Shown here: positions 1-8,354 of the stretch, one piece after another | How positions within the stretch are numbered: position 1 is the first letter of the stretch | How the letters are laid out: the number at the start of each line of letters is the position of its first letter | Source: Saccharibacillus brassicae | Lineage (GTDB): Bacteria; Bacillota; Bacilli; Paenibacillales; Paenibacillaceae | Assembly (NCBI RefSeq): GCF_006542275.1 | Contig: NZ_CP041217.1 | Coordinates: 2,217,501 to 2,281,500, forward strand | Length of the DNA stretch: 64,000 nucleotides | Direction of reading: 5' to 3' | Translations under genes and position numbers: made by a program | The notes under the pieces: model-generated | Told to the model about the DNA's origin: nothing | The model's database searches: none | Seen by the model: the letters and a program-made list of their open reading frames with translations, nothing else

Positions 1-165
1 GGCAAGTTCGCCGTATCCGGCGCGCAGCCGGACGAAGTGTTCGATCAGGCGCTGACCCGCGCCTGGGGCGAACGTTCGCCGCTGACCGTGCTCGGCGCGG
101 ACGACGGCGATGCCGAAGGCTGCTCGGACGGTTCGTGCGCGGTGCCGCAGGCCAAGTCGGAGTAA
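1..165 (+). CDS. DsbA-family oxidoreductase, C-terminal fragment
   Basis: The window opens inside a reading frame whose last 54 residues are visible. They start GKFAVSGAQPDEVF and end in a short Cys-containing tail (GCSDGSCAVP). The 'VSGAQP..F..AL' motif followed by a short acidic tail is typical of the C-terminus of DsbA/FrnE-type thioredoxin-fold oxidoreductases, cytosolic proteins thought to act on disulfides or thiol adducts. The catalytic CxxC region would lie upstream, outside the window. A bidirectional terminator follows about 110 bp after the stop codon. Family assignment rests on a short stretch, so it is moderately sure. Confidence 0.6.
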   Translation, partial: GKFAVSGAQPDEVFDQALTRAWGERSPLTVLGADDGDAEGCSDGSCAVPQAKSE

Positions 166-274
166 GCCCGCTTGCAGGCGTGCTGACGGTCCGGGCCAGG
201 CAGGCTCAGGCGTTCCGTTTACGGAGCCGGATGCCTGACTGGCTGCCTGCCGCGCGGCGCCGCATAAGCCAGAC

Positions 275-315
275 AAAAGCCCCGATGACCGCAGCTGCGG
301 TCATCGGGGCTTTTT
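275..315. terminator. Bidirectional rho-independent terminator
   Basis: A long perfect inverted repeat (arms AAAAGCCCCGATGACCGC and its complement, centred near 295) is flanked by A and T runs. It sits between the plus-strand oxidoreductase and the end of the minus-strand response regulator, so it can serve both. Confidence 0.9.
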
Positions 316-332
316 GGGGTGCGTCGCGATAT

Positions 333-1487
333 TCAGCTTCGGATCCGCTCGTACAGACGTTCCGTCTGCGACTCCGGCCTGACGCCGAGTTCTTCCTGCA
401 GCAGGCGCTCCAGCGACAGATAATGTTCGCGCGCCTGCCGCTTGTCTCCGGCCGCCTCGCAGGACCGCATCAGCTCCCGGCAGACGTCTTCGGCGAACGG
501 TTCCTCGCCCTGAAGCGCGCTCAGGCGGCGGATCGCTTCCTGCGGACTGCCGCTTTCCCGCTCCCGTTCGGCCAGCTCCAGCGTCAGGCGCAGACGCAGC
601 CTCTTCAACTCGTCGGCCCGGTTCTCGGCCCAGCCGTAGTCGTGCTGCTCCAGGTATCCGCCGCGCCACATGGCGAGCAGCCGCTGCAGGCCGGACATTC
701 GCCCGGCCGCGTCGCGGGGCAGTTGTTCGCTGCCGCGCTCGAACAGCTCGGCGTCGGACGACGCCCCGCCGCGCAGCAGGCGGTAACTCTCCTGCCGGTA
801 TTCCAGCTGCAGCCGGGGATTCCACTCTTTGAGCATCTTGCGCAGCTGGTAGACGGACGTGTGCAGATACGCCGCCGATTTATCGATCGGGGCGTCCGGC
901 CAGAGCAGGTCGATCAGCTCGTCGCGCCGCACCCATTGCTCGCCTTGATGCAGCAGGTAGGCGAAAAGTTCCTGCGCCTTCGCCGTGCGCCATTTGATCG
1001 CACGAACGTCGCCGGACTCGGGATCGACCAGTTCCAGGCGGCGAAAAGTCAGGATGTCCGCAGGCGGCCGCTCTTCGTCCGCCGCCGAAGAGACGGGCGC
1101 CGAAGGGACACCGGCGGCCTGTCTGGCTTGAACGGAAGGCACGATCCGGTCAATCGCTTTTTGCAGGCGCGGCGTGCCGATCGGCTTGAGCAGGTAATCG
1201 ATCGCCTGCAGATCGAACGCTTCCACCGCGTAATCGGAATAGGCGGTCACGAAGATGATCGCGATGCCGGGGCGGGCCTGCTGGATATACTCCGCCGCTT
1301 CGAGGCCGTTCATCTCGGGCATACCGATATCCAGAAAAACGGCATCTACCGCTTCCTGTTCCAGCCGTTCGAGCCCTTCGCGCGCCGACGTGCACAGAAC
1401 GGCCGGCTCGATCCGTCCGTCTGTTCGCAACAGGCGCTCCAAGTGCATCAAAGCCGGCTTTTCGTCGTCGATCAGCATTGCCCGCAT
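333..1487 (-). CDS. Response regulator with winged-helix and BTAD output domains
   Basis: 384 residues. Residues 1-125 form a receiver domain with the acidic pair D7/D8, phospho-acceptor D53 (VFLDIGMPE), T in FVTAYS and K in LLKP. Residues about 165-245 form an OmpR/SARP-type winged helix (KWRTAKAQELFAYLLHQGE), and the rest is a helical BTAD domain (bacterial transcriptional activation domain). Such proteins bind DNA after phosphorylation. The start has a good ribosome site (AGGAGTG). It is the last gene of a minus-strand operon: dual-kinase sensor, receiver-only regulator, this protein. It is a close architectural paralogue of the regulator at 7307-8269. Target genes cannot be read from the sequence. 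Confidence 0.85.
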   Translation of the reverse strand: MRAMLIDDEKPALMHLERLLRTDGRIEPAVLCTSAREGLERLEQEAVDAVFLDIGMPEMNGLEAAEYIQQARPGIAIIFVTAYSDYAVEAFDLQAIDYLLKPIGTPRLQKAIDRIVPSVQARQAAGVPSAPVSSAADEERPPADILTFRRLELVDPESGDVRAIKWRTAKAQELFAYLLHQGEQWVRRDELIDLLWPDAPIDKSAAYLHTSVYQLRKMLKEWNPRLQLEYRQESYRLLRGGASSDAELFERGSEQLPRDAAGRMSGLQRLLAMWRGGYLEQHDYGWAENRADELKRLRLRLTLELAERERESGSPQEAIRRLSALQGEEPFAEDVCRELMRSCEAAGDKRQAREHYLSLERLLQEELGVRPESQTERLYERIRS

Positions 1488-1533
1488 GCCTACTCACTCC
1501 TGTTGTGTATGACTTGTCTATATCCGCGAACGC

Positions 1534-1920
1534 CTAGTCTTCCTGGCGCCACAAAGCGTTTTCGCAGGAATGCCGCAGCCGGACAACCGTCCGCGCCAGC
1601 CTTTCTCGCGTCAGGGGTTTGATCAAATAGTCGAAGGCCCGCTGCTCGAACGCTTCGACCGCGTACTCCCGGCTGGCCGTCACGTAGACGACGCGCAGGC
1701 GGGGGAACTCGCGCAGCAGCCGTTCGGAAGCCGCAAGCCCGGAGATGCAGCCGAGCTTCGTGTCGATGAATACGGCATCGGGCTCAAGCCGGGCGACTTC
1801 CTGCAATCCCGGGGACGCGTCTCCCGAACAGCCGAGCAGGTCGATGTCGGTATATTCTTCCAACATTCGGGCGGTCAGCAGGGAGGACCTTTCGTCGCTG
1901 TCCAATATATAGATCCGCAA
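1534..1920 (-). CDS. Single-domain response regulator (receiver only)
   Basis: 128 residues if translation starts at the TTG at 1920, which has AAAGGG upstream; an open frame continues to 2004 but the extra residues are not receiver-like. The whole protein is one CheY-like receiver with every key residue: D7/D9, D53 (VFIDTK), T81 and K101 (LIKP). There is no output domain, so it probably acts as a phospho-relay or by protein contact. It lies between the dual-kinase sensor gene and the BTAD regulator gene, so a phosphorelay from the kinase through this protein is a reasonable inference. The TTG start is an inference from the ribosome site. Confidence 0.75.
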   Translation of the reverse strand: MRIYILDSDERSSLLTARMLEEYTDIDLLGCSGDASPGLQEVARLEPDAVFIDTKLGCISGLAASERLLREFPRLRVVYVTASREYAVEAFEQRAFDYLIKPLTRERLARTVVRLRHSCENALWRQED

Positions 1921-2018
1921 ATTTCTCAGCCCTTTCCCGGGAACGCGGACGTATCCGTCCGCTGCAACCAGCATAACGGACAGGGCTGAACATTTTCTGA
2001 ACAAGCCGGAATCCGGCC

Positions 2019-5000
2019 TTAGAGCCCGGCATCCTTCGGCAGTTCGAAGCCGATCGCGGTGCCTTCGCGGCCGGCAGGCCGCTCTTCCAGGTGCAGTGAA
2101 GCGCCGTGCAGCGCGGAGAGCCGGCGATGGATATTGCGCAGGCCGACGCCGCCCCGGCGTCCGGCCATGATCTCGCCGAACGCCTCCGGCCCGAGTCCCA
2201 CGCCGTTGTCTTCGACGCGGACGGAGACCGACCGGCCGTTGTCGCGAATCTCCAGGCGGACGACGCCGCCCGCGGCGCGCTGCATGATGCCGTGGCGGAC
2301 GGCGTTCTCGACCAGCGGCTGAATGCTCAGCGGCGGCACGAACACGCCGACGAGATCGTCGGTCTCGCAGACGAACGACAGCCGTTCTTCGAAGCGGGCC
2401 TGCTCCAGCGCGATATACGAATGGACCAGTTCCAGTTCCTTGTGCAGCGGAACGAGATGGTCCCGATTGCGGAAATCGAAGCTGCCGCGCAAATACTGGC
2501 TCAGCTCGATCAGCAGCTCGGTCGCCTTGTCGGGATCGACCGGGCAGGTGGCGATAATGACGTTAAGCGCATTGTACAGGAAATGCGGCTTGATTTGGGC
2601 TTGCAAAAAAGCCATTTCCGTTCGGACCGCTTCTTCGGCCGCGCGGCGCATGCCGATCAGCGTGCGCACTCTGGCGCGCAGCTCGCCGGCGTCGACCGGC
2701 TTGCCGAGAAAATCGCTCGCGCCCGCGTCGAAGCCGGCCCGCACGTCTTCCGGAAGCCCGCGCGCGGTCAGCAGCAGAATCGGCAGTTCGGCCAGCGAAC
2801 GGCGGCTGCGCAGCTCCCGGCTGAGCTCAAGCCCGGACATGCCGGGCATCATCCAGTCGGTGACGACCAGCTCGATATCGGGATGGACGTCGAGAAAAGC
2901 GAGCGCTTCGGCGCCGCCGGATACGGCCGAGACGTCGCAGCCGACCGTCGCCAGCAGGTTGAGCAGCACGCGCCGGTTCACCGGATCGTCGTCGACGATC
3001 AGAATCCGGCCCGCGTCGCCGACCGGCGCAGCCGCTTCGTCCGGTTGATCCGCGCCGGTCGTGCCGGATGCTTCGGCCGTTTCGGACCGGCCAGACAGCC
3101 CGGAGAATGCCGACGTTTCGGGCCGCGCCCGCGGCGAACGGAACCGGTCAAGCGGGTCCGGTATGACGGACTGCGCTTCGAGGCCGCTTCCCGCTCTCAC
3201 CAGACGGTCTTCTTCGCCGCTATCCGGCGTCTCGGCCGAGATCGGCAGCGTGAAGAAGAAGGTCGTGCCCGCGCCGGGCTCCGATTCCAACCAGATCCGG
3301 CCTCCGCCGAGTTCCACCAGTTCCCGCGTAATGCTCAAGCCGAGACCGGCTCCCCGCAGCCCTTCCGTCTCTTCCGCCCGTTCGAACCGGCGGAAAATGT
3401 CCGGCCAGCGCTTGCGCTCGATACCGACGCCTGTGTCGGACACCTCGACCGTCACCCAATCGCCCGACGCCGACGCGCGGACGCAGATCTCGCCCCGCTC
3501 CGTGTATTTCACGGCGTTGCCGAGCAAATTGTACAAAATTTGCCGCAGCCGGTCTTCGTCCATGCGCACGCACGGCAGATCGTCCGGGCATTCCTGCCGA
3601 ACCGAGATCGGCTTGCCGTCCAGCGTGTAGGCGACGACCTCCATGACCGACTGTACGACGGAAGACAGGTACAGCGGGCGGGCGGCCAGGCGGATTCGGC
3701 CTTCTTTGAGGCGGGAGAAATCCAGCAGGTCGTCGACGAGCCGCGATAACCGCTGCCCCGTCGTCATGATGATCGCCAGATTTTCTTTTTGCTTGCTCGA
3801 AGCCGGTCCCGCCGCACCTTCCAGCATCGACCTCGCGATATTGATAATGCCGTGCAGCGGCGTTCTCAGCTCGTGCGACGTATCGGCCATGAACTCGTCC
3901 TTGAGCCCGTCCAGCGTGAGCAGCCGTTTCGACAGCCGCTCGACGTCGGCAAACGCGCGGACGAACCGGCGAATGATCAGCACCGTCTGCGCAAGCACGA
4001 ACAGCACCAATTCGTAGATCGCCAAGCGGCTGATGTCCAGCCCCGTCACCTGTCCGATGACCATCATCAGGATGAACATGGAGATGGCCAACAGGCCGAG
4101 CCCGACCAGATTCGCATCTTCCGGCTGCCGGCTGACCCAGCGGAACGTGACGAGCATCGTATAGGCGATGCTGATCAGCGCGGCCGTGAACAGCGTCGCC
4201 TCGACGTGCGAGAAGATCGCCATCGGCAGCACGAGCGCCGCGAACGCGCCGCCGAACGACAGCACCGCGTAAGCCCGCAGCATCGTTCGGTGCACCGTGC
4301 CGGGCATGAGTACGTACATGTAGGCCACCAGCATGAGATAGATGAGGTTGGCCGAGACCGCCTGCAGCTTCATGACGGCCGCGTAAGGCAGTTCCGGCAG
4401 CAGAAAACCGATCATTTTCTCGCCGTGGGTCAAAATGTACAGCACCGCCAGCATGCAGAACAACCCGAGAAAAAGTTGGGGCAGCTCTCTTTTATGGAGC
4501 ACGTACAGCAGCAGAAACAGCAGGCCGGGCAGCAAAAATCCGCACAATACGACGAAGTCCCGAATCCAGTCGCTCTGCTCTTCGCGCAGGATGACGTTCT
4601 CGGGCCCGAAATCGATCGTATCGACGATTCCGCCCGAGGCGTAACTGAAATTCGCGGCCTGCACGATCAGTTCCGCCTGCGAACCGTAGAGACGCGTGAA
4701 TCCGGTATACGGCAGATTGGCCTGAATGCCCGCCTCCGGCGTCGCGGCCGGTACGCCGCTCGAACCGATCTCTTCGCCGTTCAGGTAAGTCCGGCTCGCC
4801 ATGCGCACGTTGGCGACGCGCAGGCCGTAATCCTCGTTCGTCTCGCGGCCCAGCTCGACGACCAGCCGGTAAGTGCCGATCCCGATCGCCCCGCCGGGCA
4901 TGGCCCGATTCCAGGCAGACGGAACGCGCAGGATCGTCCGCCCGGCTTCGGTGCCCGAAAAATCGCCGGGACCCAGCAGGACGCCGGGGTAAAATTCCCA

Positions 5001-5177
5001 TTCGCCGCTTAACGAGACGGCTCCGCGGGACGCGTAATCCCAGCCGCTCAGATCGAGCCTGCCGTCCGACGCTTCCGGCGCGCCCTGCTGCGCCGAAATC
5101 GTGTTGAACAGGCCGATCGCCGGCACGATCAGGACCAAAAAGGAGCCAAGAAGCAGGATCAACCATTTTTTTAGCAT
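2019..5177 (-). CDS. Hybrid sensor kinase with two different histidine-kinase modules
   Basis: 1052 residues. In order: signal peptide (1-30); periplasmic 7TMR-DISM extracellular sensor domain (about 40-195, jelly-roll-like, GTYRLVVEL); seven membrane helices (about 205-405); HisKA dimerisation helix with phospho-site H435 (SHELRTPLHG); HATPase domain (to about 645); a linker; a receiver domain (724-840, phospho-acceptor D774 in VTDWMMPG); then a second, LytS/YesM-type His_kinase module with H865 (QIKPHFLYN) and its own HATPase (about 950-1046, GVGLRNIHRRL). Both kinase cores keep their ATP-binding motifs. It heads a minus-strand operon with two response regulators, separated from them by short gaps. 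The ligand is unknown; DISM domains usually bind carbohydrates or other small molecules. Confidence 0.88.
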   Translation of the reverse strand: MLKKWLILLLGSFLVLIVPAIGLFNTISAQQGAPEASDGRLDLSGWDYASRGAVSLSGEWEFYPGVLLGPGDFSGTEAGRTILRVPSAWNRAMPGGAIGIGTYRLVVELGRETNEDYGLRVANVRMASRTYLNGEEIGSSGVPAATPEAGIQANLPYTGFTRLYGSQAELIVQAANFSYASGGIVDTIDFGPENVILREEQSDWIRDFVVLCGFLLPGLLFLLLYVLHKRELPQLFLGLFCMLAVLYILTHGEKMIGFLLPELPYAAVMKLQAVSANLIYLMLVAYMYVLMPGTVHRTMLRAYAVLSFGGAFAALVLPMAIFSHVEATLFTAALISIAYTMLVTFRWVSRQPEDANLVGLGLLAISMFILMMVIGQVTGLDISRLAIYELVLFVLAQTVLIIRRFVRAFADVERLSKRLLTLDGLKDEFMADTSHELRTPLHGIINIARSMLEGAAGPASSKQKENLAIIMTTGQRLSRLVDDLLDFSRLKEGRIRLAARPLYLSSVVQSVMEVVAYTLDGKPISVRQECPDDLPCVRMDEDRLRQILYNLLGNAVKYTERGEICVRASASGDWVTVEVSDTGVGIERKRWPDIFRRFERAEETEGLRGAGLGLSITRELVELGGGRIWLESEPGAGTTFFFTLPISAETPDSGEEDRLVRAGSGLEAQSVIPDPLDRFRSPRARPETSAFSGLSGRSETAEASGTTGADQPDEAAAPVGDAGRILIVDDDPVNRRVLLNLLATVGCDVSAVSGGAEALAFLDVHPDIELVVTDWMMPGMSGLELSRELRSRRSLAELPILLLTARGLPEDVRAGFDAGASDFLGKPVDAGELRARVRTLIGMRRAAEEAVRTEMAFLQAQIKPHFLYNALNVIIATCPVDPDKATELLIELSQYLRGSFDFRNRDHLVPLHKELELVHSYIALEQARFEERLSFVCETDDLVGVFVPPLSIQPLVENAVRHGIMQRAAGGVVRLEIRDNGRSVSVRVEDNGVGLGPEAFGEIMAGRRGGVGLRNIHRRLSALHGASLHLEERPAGREGTAIGFELPKDAGL

Positions 5178-5411
5178 GTATTCGTTCTCTTTTCCTTGCG
5201 GAACGGCGCTGAAGGTCCGGACCGTTATTTAAAAAACGTCTGTTTCCCTTTTTTCGGAAGCGGGGCTTTTTTTGTGAATACCCCGGCGAAAATTCGTTGG
5301 GGCCGCTGCGATTTCCCCGTGTTCGTCCGGCGTCCGCGCGCCGGATTGCGGAGCGGCAGACGACCTGCTAGGCTAAATGCAGCGAAGATTCGGGCCCTAA
5401 GGAGGAACGGC

Positions 5412-5996
5412 ATGAGAGAAAATCCGAGAAAAAAACAAATTGTCGAAGCCGCGGCGCGGGCCATGGCGAGCCGGGGCTATTCGGACGCGTCGATCAAGGA
5501 GATCGCGGCGGAAGCCGGATTGGCCGCGCCCGGATTGGTTCATTACTATTTTAAGACCAAAGAAGAAATTCTGCACGAAGTCGTGCGCGAAAGCTGCCGG
5601 CGGTACGAAGCGGAATTCGGAGGGCTGTCCGCCGAGCGGGACGCCGGGCCGGACGCCGCCGCGCCGCCGCTGCCGGAGACCGGCGAAGACGCGGACGCGC
5701 ATCGGCCGGAATGGTACAAGCTGCGCTACGAGCTGTTCGCGCTGGGGCTGCGCAGCCCCGAGCTTGCCGGAGAGATCGCGGAGCTGCTGCGGGTCGGGCA
5801 GGGCGGCATCTCCGGCGTGCTGCAGGCCGCGCTCCCCGTCATCGAGGCGGAAGAACGCGAAGCGCTGTCCGCGGTTCTGCTCGCCTGCTTCGACGGCTTG
5901 GCGCTCCAGAAAATGCTTAGGCCGGAGCTGGATCTGGAAAAAGCGTACGCGCTGCTGGAATCGATGATCGTGGAGCGCTTCCCGGCCGCGGAATGA
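5412..5996 (+). CDS. TetR/AcrR-family transcriptional regulator
   Basis: 194 residues from the ATG at 5412, which follows a strong TAAGGAGGA; an open frame extends further upstream but lacks a ribosome site. Residues 5-55 form the TetR helix-turn-helix (IVEAAARAMASRGYSDASIK, then YYFKTKEEIL). The C-terminal half is a helical ligand/dimerisation domain with no specific signature. It is divergent from the hybrid kinase gene and is followed by a long bidirectional terminator, so it is monocistronic. TetR proteins usually repress a neighbouring gene, but neither neighbour is an obvious efflux or degradation gene. Ligand and target are unknown. Confidence 0.85.
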   Translation: MRENPRKKQIVEAAARAMASRGYSDASIKEIAAEAGLAAPGLVHYYFKTKEEILHEVVRESCRRYEAEFGGLSAERDAGPDAAAPPLPETGEDADAHRPEWYKLRYELFALGLRSPELAGEIAELLRVGQGGISGVLQAALPVIEAEEREALSAVLLACFDGLALQKMLRPELDLEKAYALLESMIVERFPAAE

Positions 5997-6037
5997 AGGC
6001 GGATCGGAGCCGCGTTCAAGCTGTTCCGATCCAAGAA

Positions 6038-6095
6038 GCGGGATCAAAAAAGCGAACGGCGCGATCTTCGCGGCCGTTCGCTTTTTTGATCCCGC
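6038..6095. terminator. Long bidirectional rho-independent terminator
   Basis: Two perfectly complementary 23-nt arms (6038-6060 and 6073-6095) include A6/T6 runs, with a 12-nt loop. It lies between the convergent TetR and WYL regulator genes. An extra 8-bp inverted repeat (GGATCGGA at 6001, TCCGATCC at 6025) lies just before it. Confidence 0.92.
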
Positions 6096-6116
6096 ATCGC
6101 TTCGCAGGGCTCTCGC

Positions 6117-7079
6117 TCAGTATCGCTTCAGCATGGATCGAAGTTCTTCGCGCAGCCGCTCTCTCAGCTCCGGCGGTTCGATCACTTCGGCGGAAGATCC
6201 GAGCGAGAGCAGCAGCGGCAGCAGATCCTCGTTCCGGCGCATACGAAAATGCAGCCGCCAATCCGCTCCGTCGGCTTCGGCGCTCTCCAGGTAATACGGC
6301 CGCTGCTCCCGCACCATCCGGGCCGCCGCGGCGTTCGCCCGGACGATAGCCCGCATCGAGCGATCATCCGGTGCCCGGTAATCGGACAGCCGAAAATCGT
6401 CGGGCAGGCGGAACGTTTCGTCGAGCGCGGCCAGCCGCTCCATCCGCGACACGCGAAAATGCCGGATCGCTTCGCGCGCATGGCAGTAGGCGATCAGCAT
6501 CCAGGCGCCCCGCATCCAGACCAGACCGTAGGGGGACACAGTACGCGAAGCGGATGCGGATGCCGCTTCCGCGGCTGTCGGCGCTTCGTCTCCCACTTTG
6601 GTGTAGCCGAACCGGACGTTGCGCCGCTCCAGCACCGCCCGGCGCAGCAGCTCCGTCCGTTCGAATTCTTCTTCGTCCGCCGCCGAGACGTTTTCGATCA
6701 GGAGCCGCGTCGTTTCGCGCAGCTGCTCCACGTCGCGGCGCAGGTCCGGCGGCAGCACGGCTTCGATCTTTTCGCGAAAAGAACCCGAACCGAGACGCAC
6801 GCGTCCGCCAAAATGCCGCGCGGTGAAGTCGGCGCCGATCAGCGCGGCCAGCGCTTCGTCCGCAGTCAGCATCACCGGCGGCAGGAAATATCCTTCCATT
6901 AACGAGTAGCCGCTGCCGGGCGTGCCCAGCAGCGGAACGCCCGCCTCGCTCAAAGCCTGCATATCGCGATAAATCGTTCTGACGCTCGTCTCGAACGTTT
7001 CGGCCAGATCTTCCGCCCTCAGCGTTCCGCTGCGCTGCAGCCGCAGCAGGATCGCCAGCATGCGATCGGTCTTGTTCAC
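6117..7079 (-). CDS. YafY-type transcriptional regulator with HTH and WYL domains
   Basis: 320 residues, starting at the GTG at 7079 behind AAGGAGGAA; longer in-frame extensions to 7166 run through an intergenic repeat and are unlikely. Residues 1-55 hold an HTH_11/DeoR-like winged helix (NKTDRMLAILLRLQRSG, TSVRTIYRDMQALSEAG). Residues about 150-225 form the WYL domain (RGAWMLIAYCHAREAIRHFR), and a WCX-like C-terminal extension follows. Members bind DNA and sense ligands through the WYL domain; some respond to single-stranded DNA or nucleotides. It is transcribed alone. Its upstream region carries an 11-bp periodic repeat (7111-7173). Target genes are unknown. Confidence 0.85.
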   Translation of the reverse strand: MNKTDRMLAILLRLQRSGTLRAEDLAETFETSVRTIYRDMQALSEAGVPLLGTPGSGYSLMEGYFLPPVMLTADEALAALIGADFTARHFGGRVRLGSGSFREKIEAVLPPDLRRDVEQLRETTRLLIENVSAADEEEFERTELLRRAVLERRNVRFGYTKVGDEAPTAAEAASASASRTVSPYGLVWMRGAWMLIAYCHAREAIRHFRVSRMERLAALDETFRLPDDFRLSDYRAPDDRSMRAIVRANAAAARMVREQRPYYLESAEADGADWRLHFRMRRNEDLLPLLLSLGSSAEVIEPPELRERLREELRSMLKRY

Positions 7080-7110
7080 ACAGGGTTCCTCCTTCGCCAA
7101 GCCGAAAATG

Positions 7111-7173
7111 TCACGATCGGGCCTTGATCGCATCTCAATCACACCTTGATCAGACCTCGATCGCACCTCAATC
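7111..7173. repeat. Degenerate 11-bp tandem repeat array (array 1)
   Basis: From 7122 the sequence runs in 11-bp units: CCTTGATCGCA, TCTCAATCACA, CCTTGATCAGA, CCTCGATCGCA, CCTCAATC. A weaker unit precedes at 7111. Units start at 7122, 7133, 7144, 7155 and 7166 with no drift in spacing. The array lies directly upstream of the WYL regulator gene and downstream of the BTAD regulator at 7307. Confidence 0.75.
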
Positions 7174-7306
7174 CGGCAGCTTGCCTTCCCTGTCTGTTAT
7201 ACCCGATTGCGCCCAAAAGGGCGAGCGCCAAAAATCGGCGCCGCCCTTATCCCCCTTATGCCCTTATCCTGTTCGGCCTGTCCGCCGGAACCCCGGGCGC
7301 GACCGG

Positions 7307-8269
7307 CTATTTGAAGCGGTGCAGCCGATGCGCGACCGCTTCTTCTTCGCTGCGCATCCGCTGCGCGCGATAGAACTGGCTTAACTGCCGCGCATGCGCC
7401 ATCCAGAGCCGCCGCAGCCGCTCGCGCTCGCTGTTCGCCCACGCGTAATCCAGTTCGGCCAGATAATCGCCCGTGTAGCCGCGCAGAGACGCTTCGTGCA
7501 GCCCGACCGTCTCCGGCCCGATCGGCGGCAGGGCCGCAAGCCCTTCTTCCCAGTCTTCGACGTCGAGTTTCACCGGGCCCGTCTCCAGCCGGTAGCCTGC
7601 CGCCGGACCGCCTTTGGACAGCGTAAGGTCAAGTCCTTCGTCCTTGAGCACCGCGCGGACGGTATAGATCGTATTGTACAGTTGGGACGCCGCCCGTTCC
7701 GGCTCGAATCCCTGCCACAGCAGTTCGAACAGCGTGTCCCGGCCGACCATCCGTCCCCGGTTGTGCAGCAGGTAAGCGAACAGTTCCTGCGCTTTGGTCG
7801 TTCGCCATTTCGGGTAACCCGATCCGCGCCCGGGGCGGTTGACCTGAAGCGGCCCCAGGCAGCGCAGTCCGGGCTGCCCGGCCTCGTCGGTCCCTTCGCG
7901 GATCTCCGCCGTCAAACGATGCCGGGCCCGGTCGAGCGTTCGGCTGAGCCGCTGGCGGTCGATCGGTTTTCTCATATAATCCAGCGGATAATATTCGTAC
8001 GCTTCGACCGCATGCCGGACGGAGCCGCTTGTGAACACGATATCGACCGAAGCGTCCGCGGCCCGAATCCGGGAAGCCAATTCCAATCCGTCGATTTCGG
8101 GCATGCCGATATCGAGAAAGACGATATCCGGGGCCGTTTCCCGTATCCCTTCCAGAGCCTGGCTGCCATCGCTGAACACGCCGGCGATCCGCACCCCTTC
8201 CTCCTGCTCCAGCATGCTTTTCAACCGCAGCAGCGCCAATCTTTCGTCGTCGACCAGCAGCGCTTTCAT
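7307..8269 (-). CDS. Response regulator with winged-helix and BTAD output domains (second copy)
   Basis: 320 residues with the same architecture as the protein at 333-1487. The receiver (1-120) has D7/D8, D53 (VFLDIGMPE), S/T in FTSGS and K in MRKP. The winged helix is at about 145-230 (YPKWRTTKAQELFAYLLHN), followed by a BTAD helical domain. A clear AAAGGAAG ribosome site precedes the ATG. No histidine kinase gene is adjacent, so it is an orphan unless it takes phosphate from the dual kinase at 2019-5177. The promoter must lie in the 85 bp before the SLH gene, a space shared with that gene's terminator. Confidence 0.82.
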   Translation of the reverse strand: MKALLVDDERLALLRLKSMLEQEEGVRIAGVFSDGSQALEGIRETAPDIVFLDIGMPEIDGLELASRIRAADASVDIVFTSGSVRHAVEAYEYYPLDYMRKPIDRQRLSRTLDRARHRLTAEIREGTDEAGQPGLRCLGPLQVNRPGRGSGYPKWRTTKAQELFAYLLHNRGRMVGRDTLFELLWQGFEPERAASQLYNTIYTVRAVLKDEGLDLTLSKGGPAAGYRLETGPVKLDVEDWEEGLAALPPIGPETVGLHEASLRGYTGDYLAELDYAWANSERERLRRLWMAHARQLSQFYRAQRMRSEEEAVAHRLHRFK

Positions 8270-8312
8270 ATGACCGCTTCCTTTCTTTCGTTTCCTGATG
8301 TCGGATTTGTTA

Positions 8313-8347
8313 AAAAGACCCTGCCCGGAAAGTTCCGGACAGGGTCG
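8313..8347 (-). terminator. Rho-independent terminator of the large SLH gene
   Basis: Read on the minus strand, the stem GACCCTGTCCGGAA pairs with TTCCGGGCAGGGTC and is followed by TTTTT. It is just beyond the stop codon of the SLH gene and before the response regulator start. Confidence 0.85.
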
Positions 8348-8354
8348 TCAATCT

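Noticed and set aside
6001-6032. GGATCGGA...TCCGATCC inverted repeat as an operator
   Set aside because: It is downstream of the TetR gene and next to a strong terminator, so it is more likely part of the 3' end.
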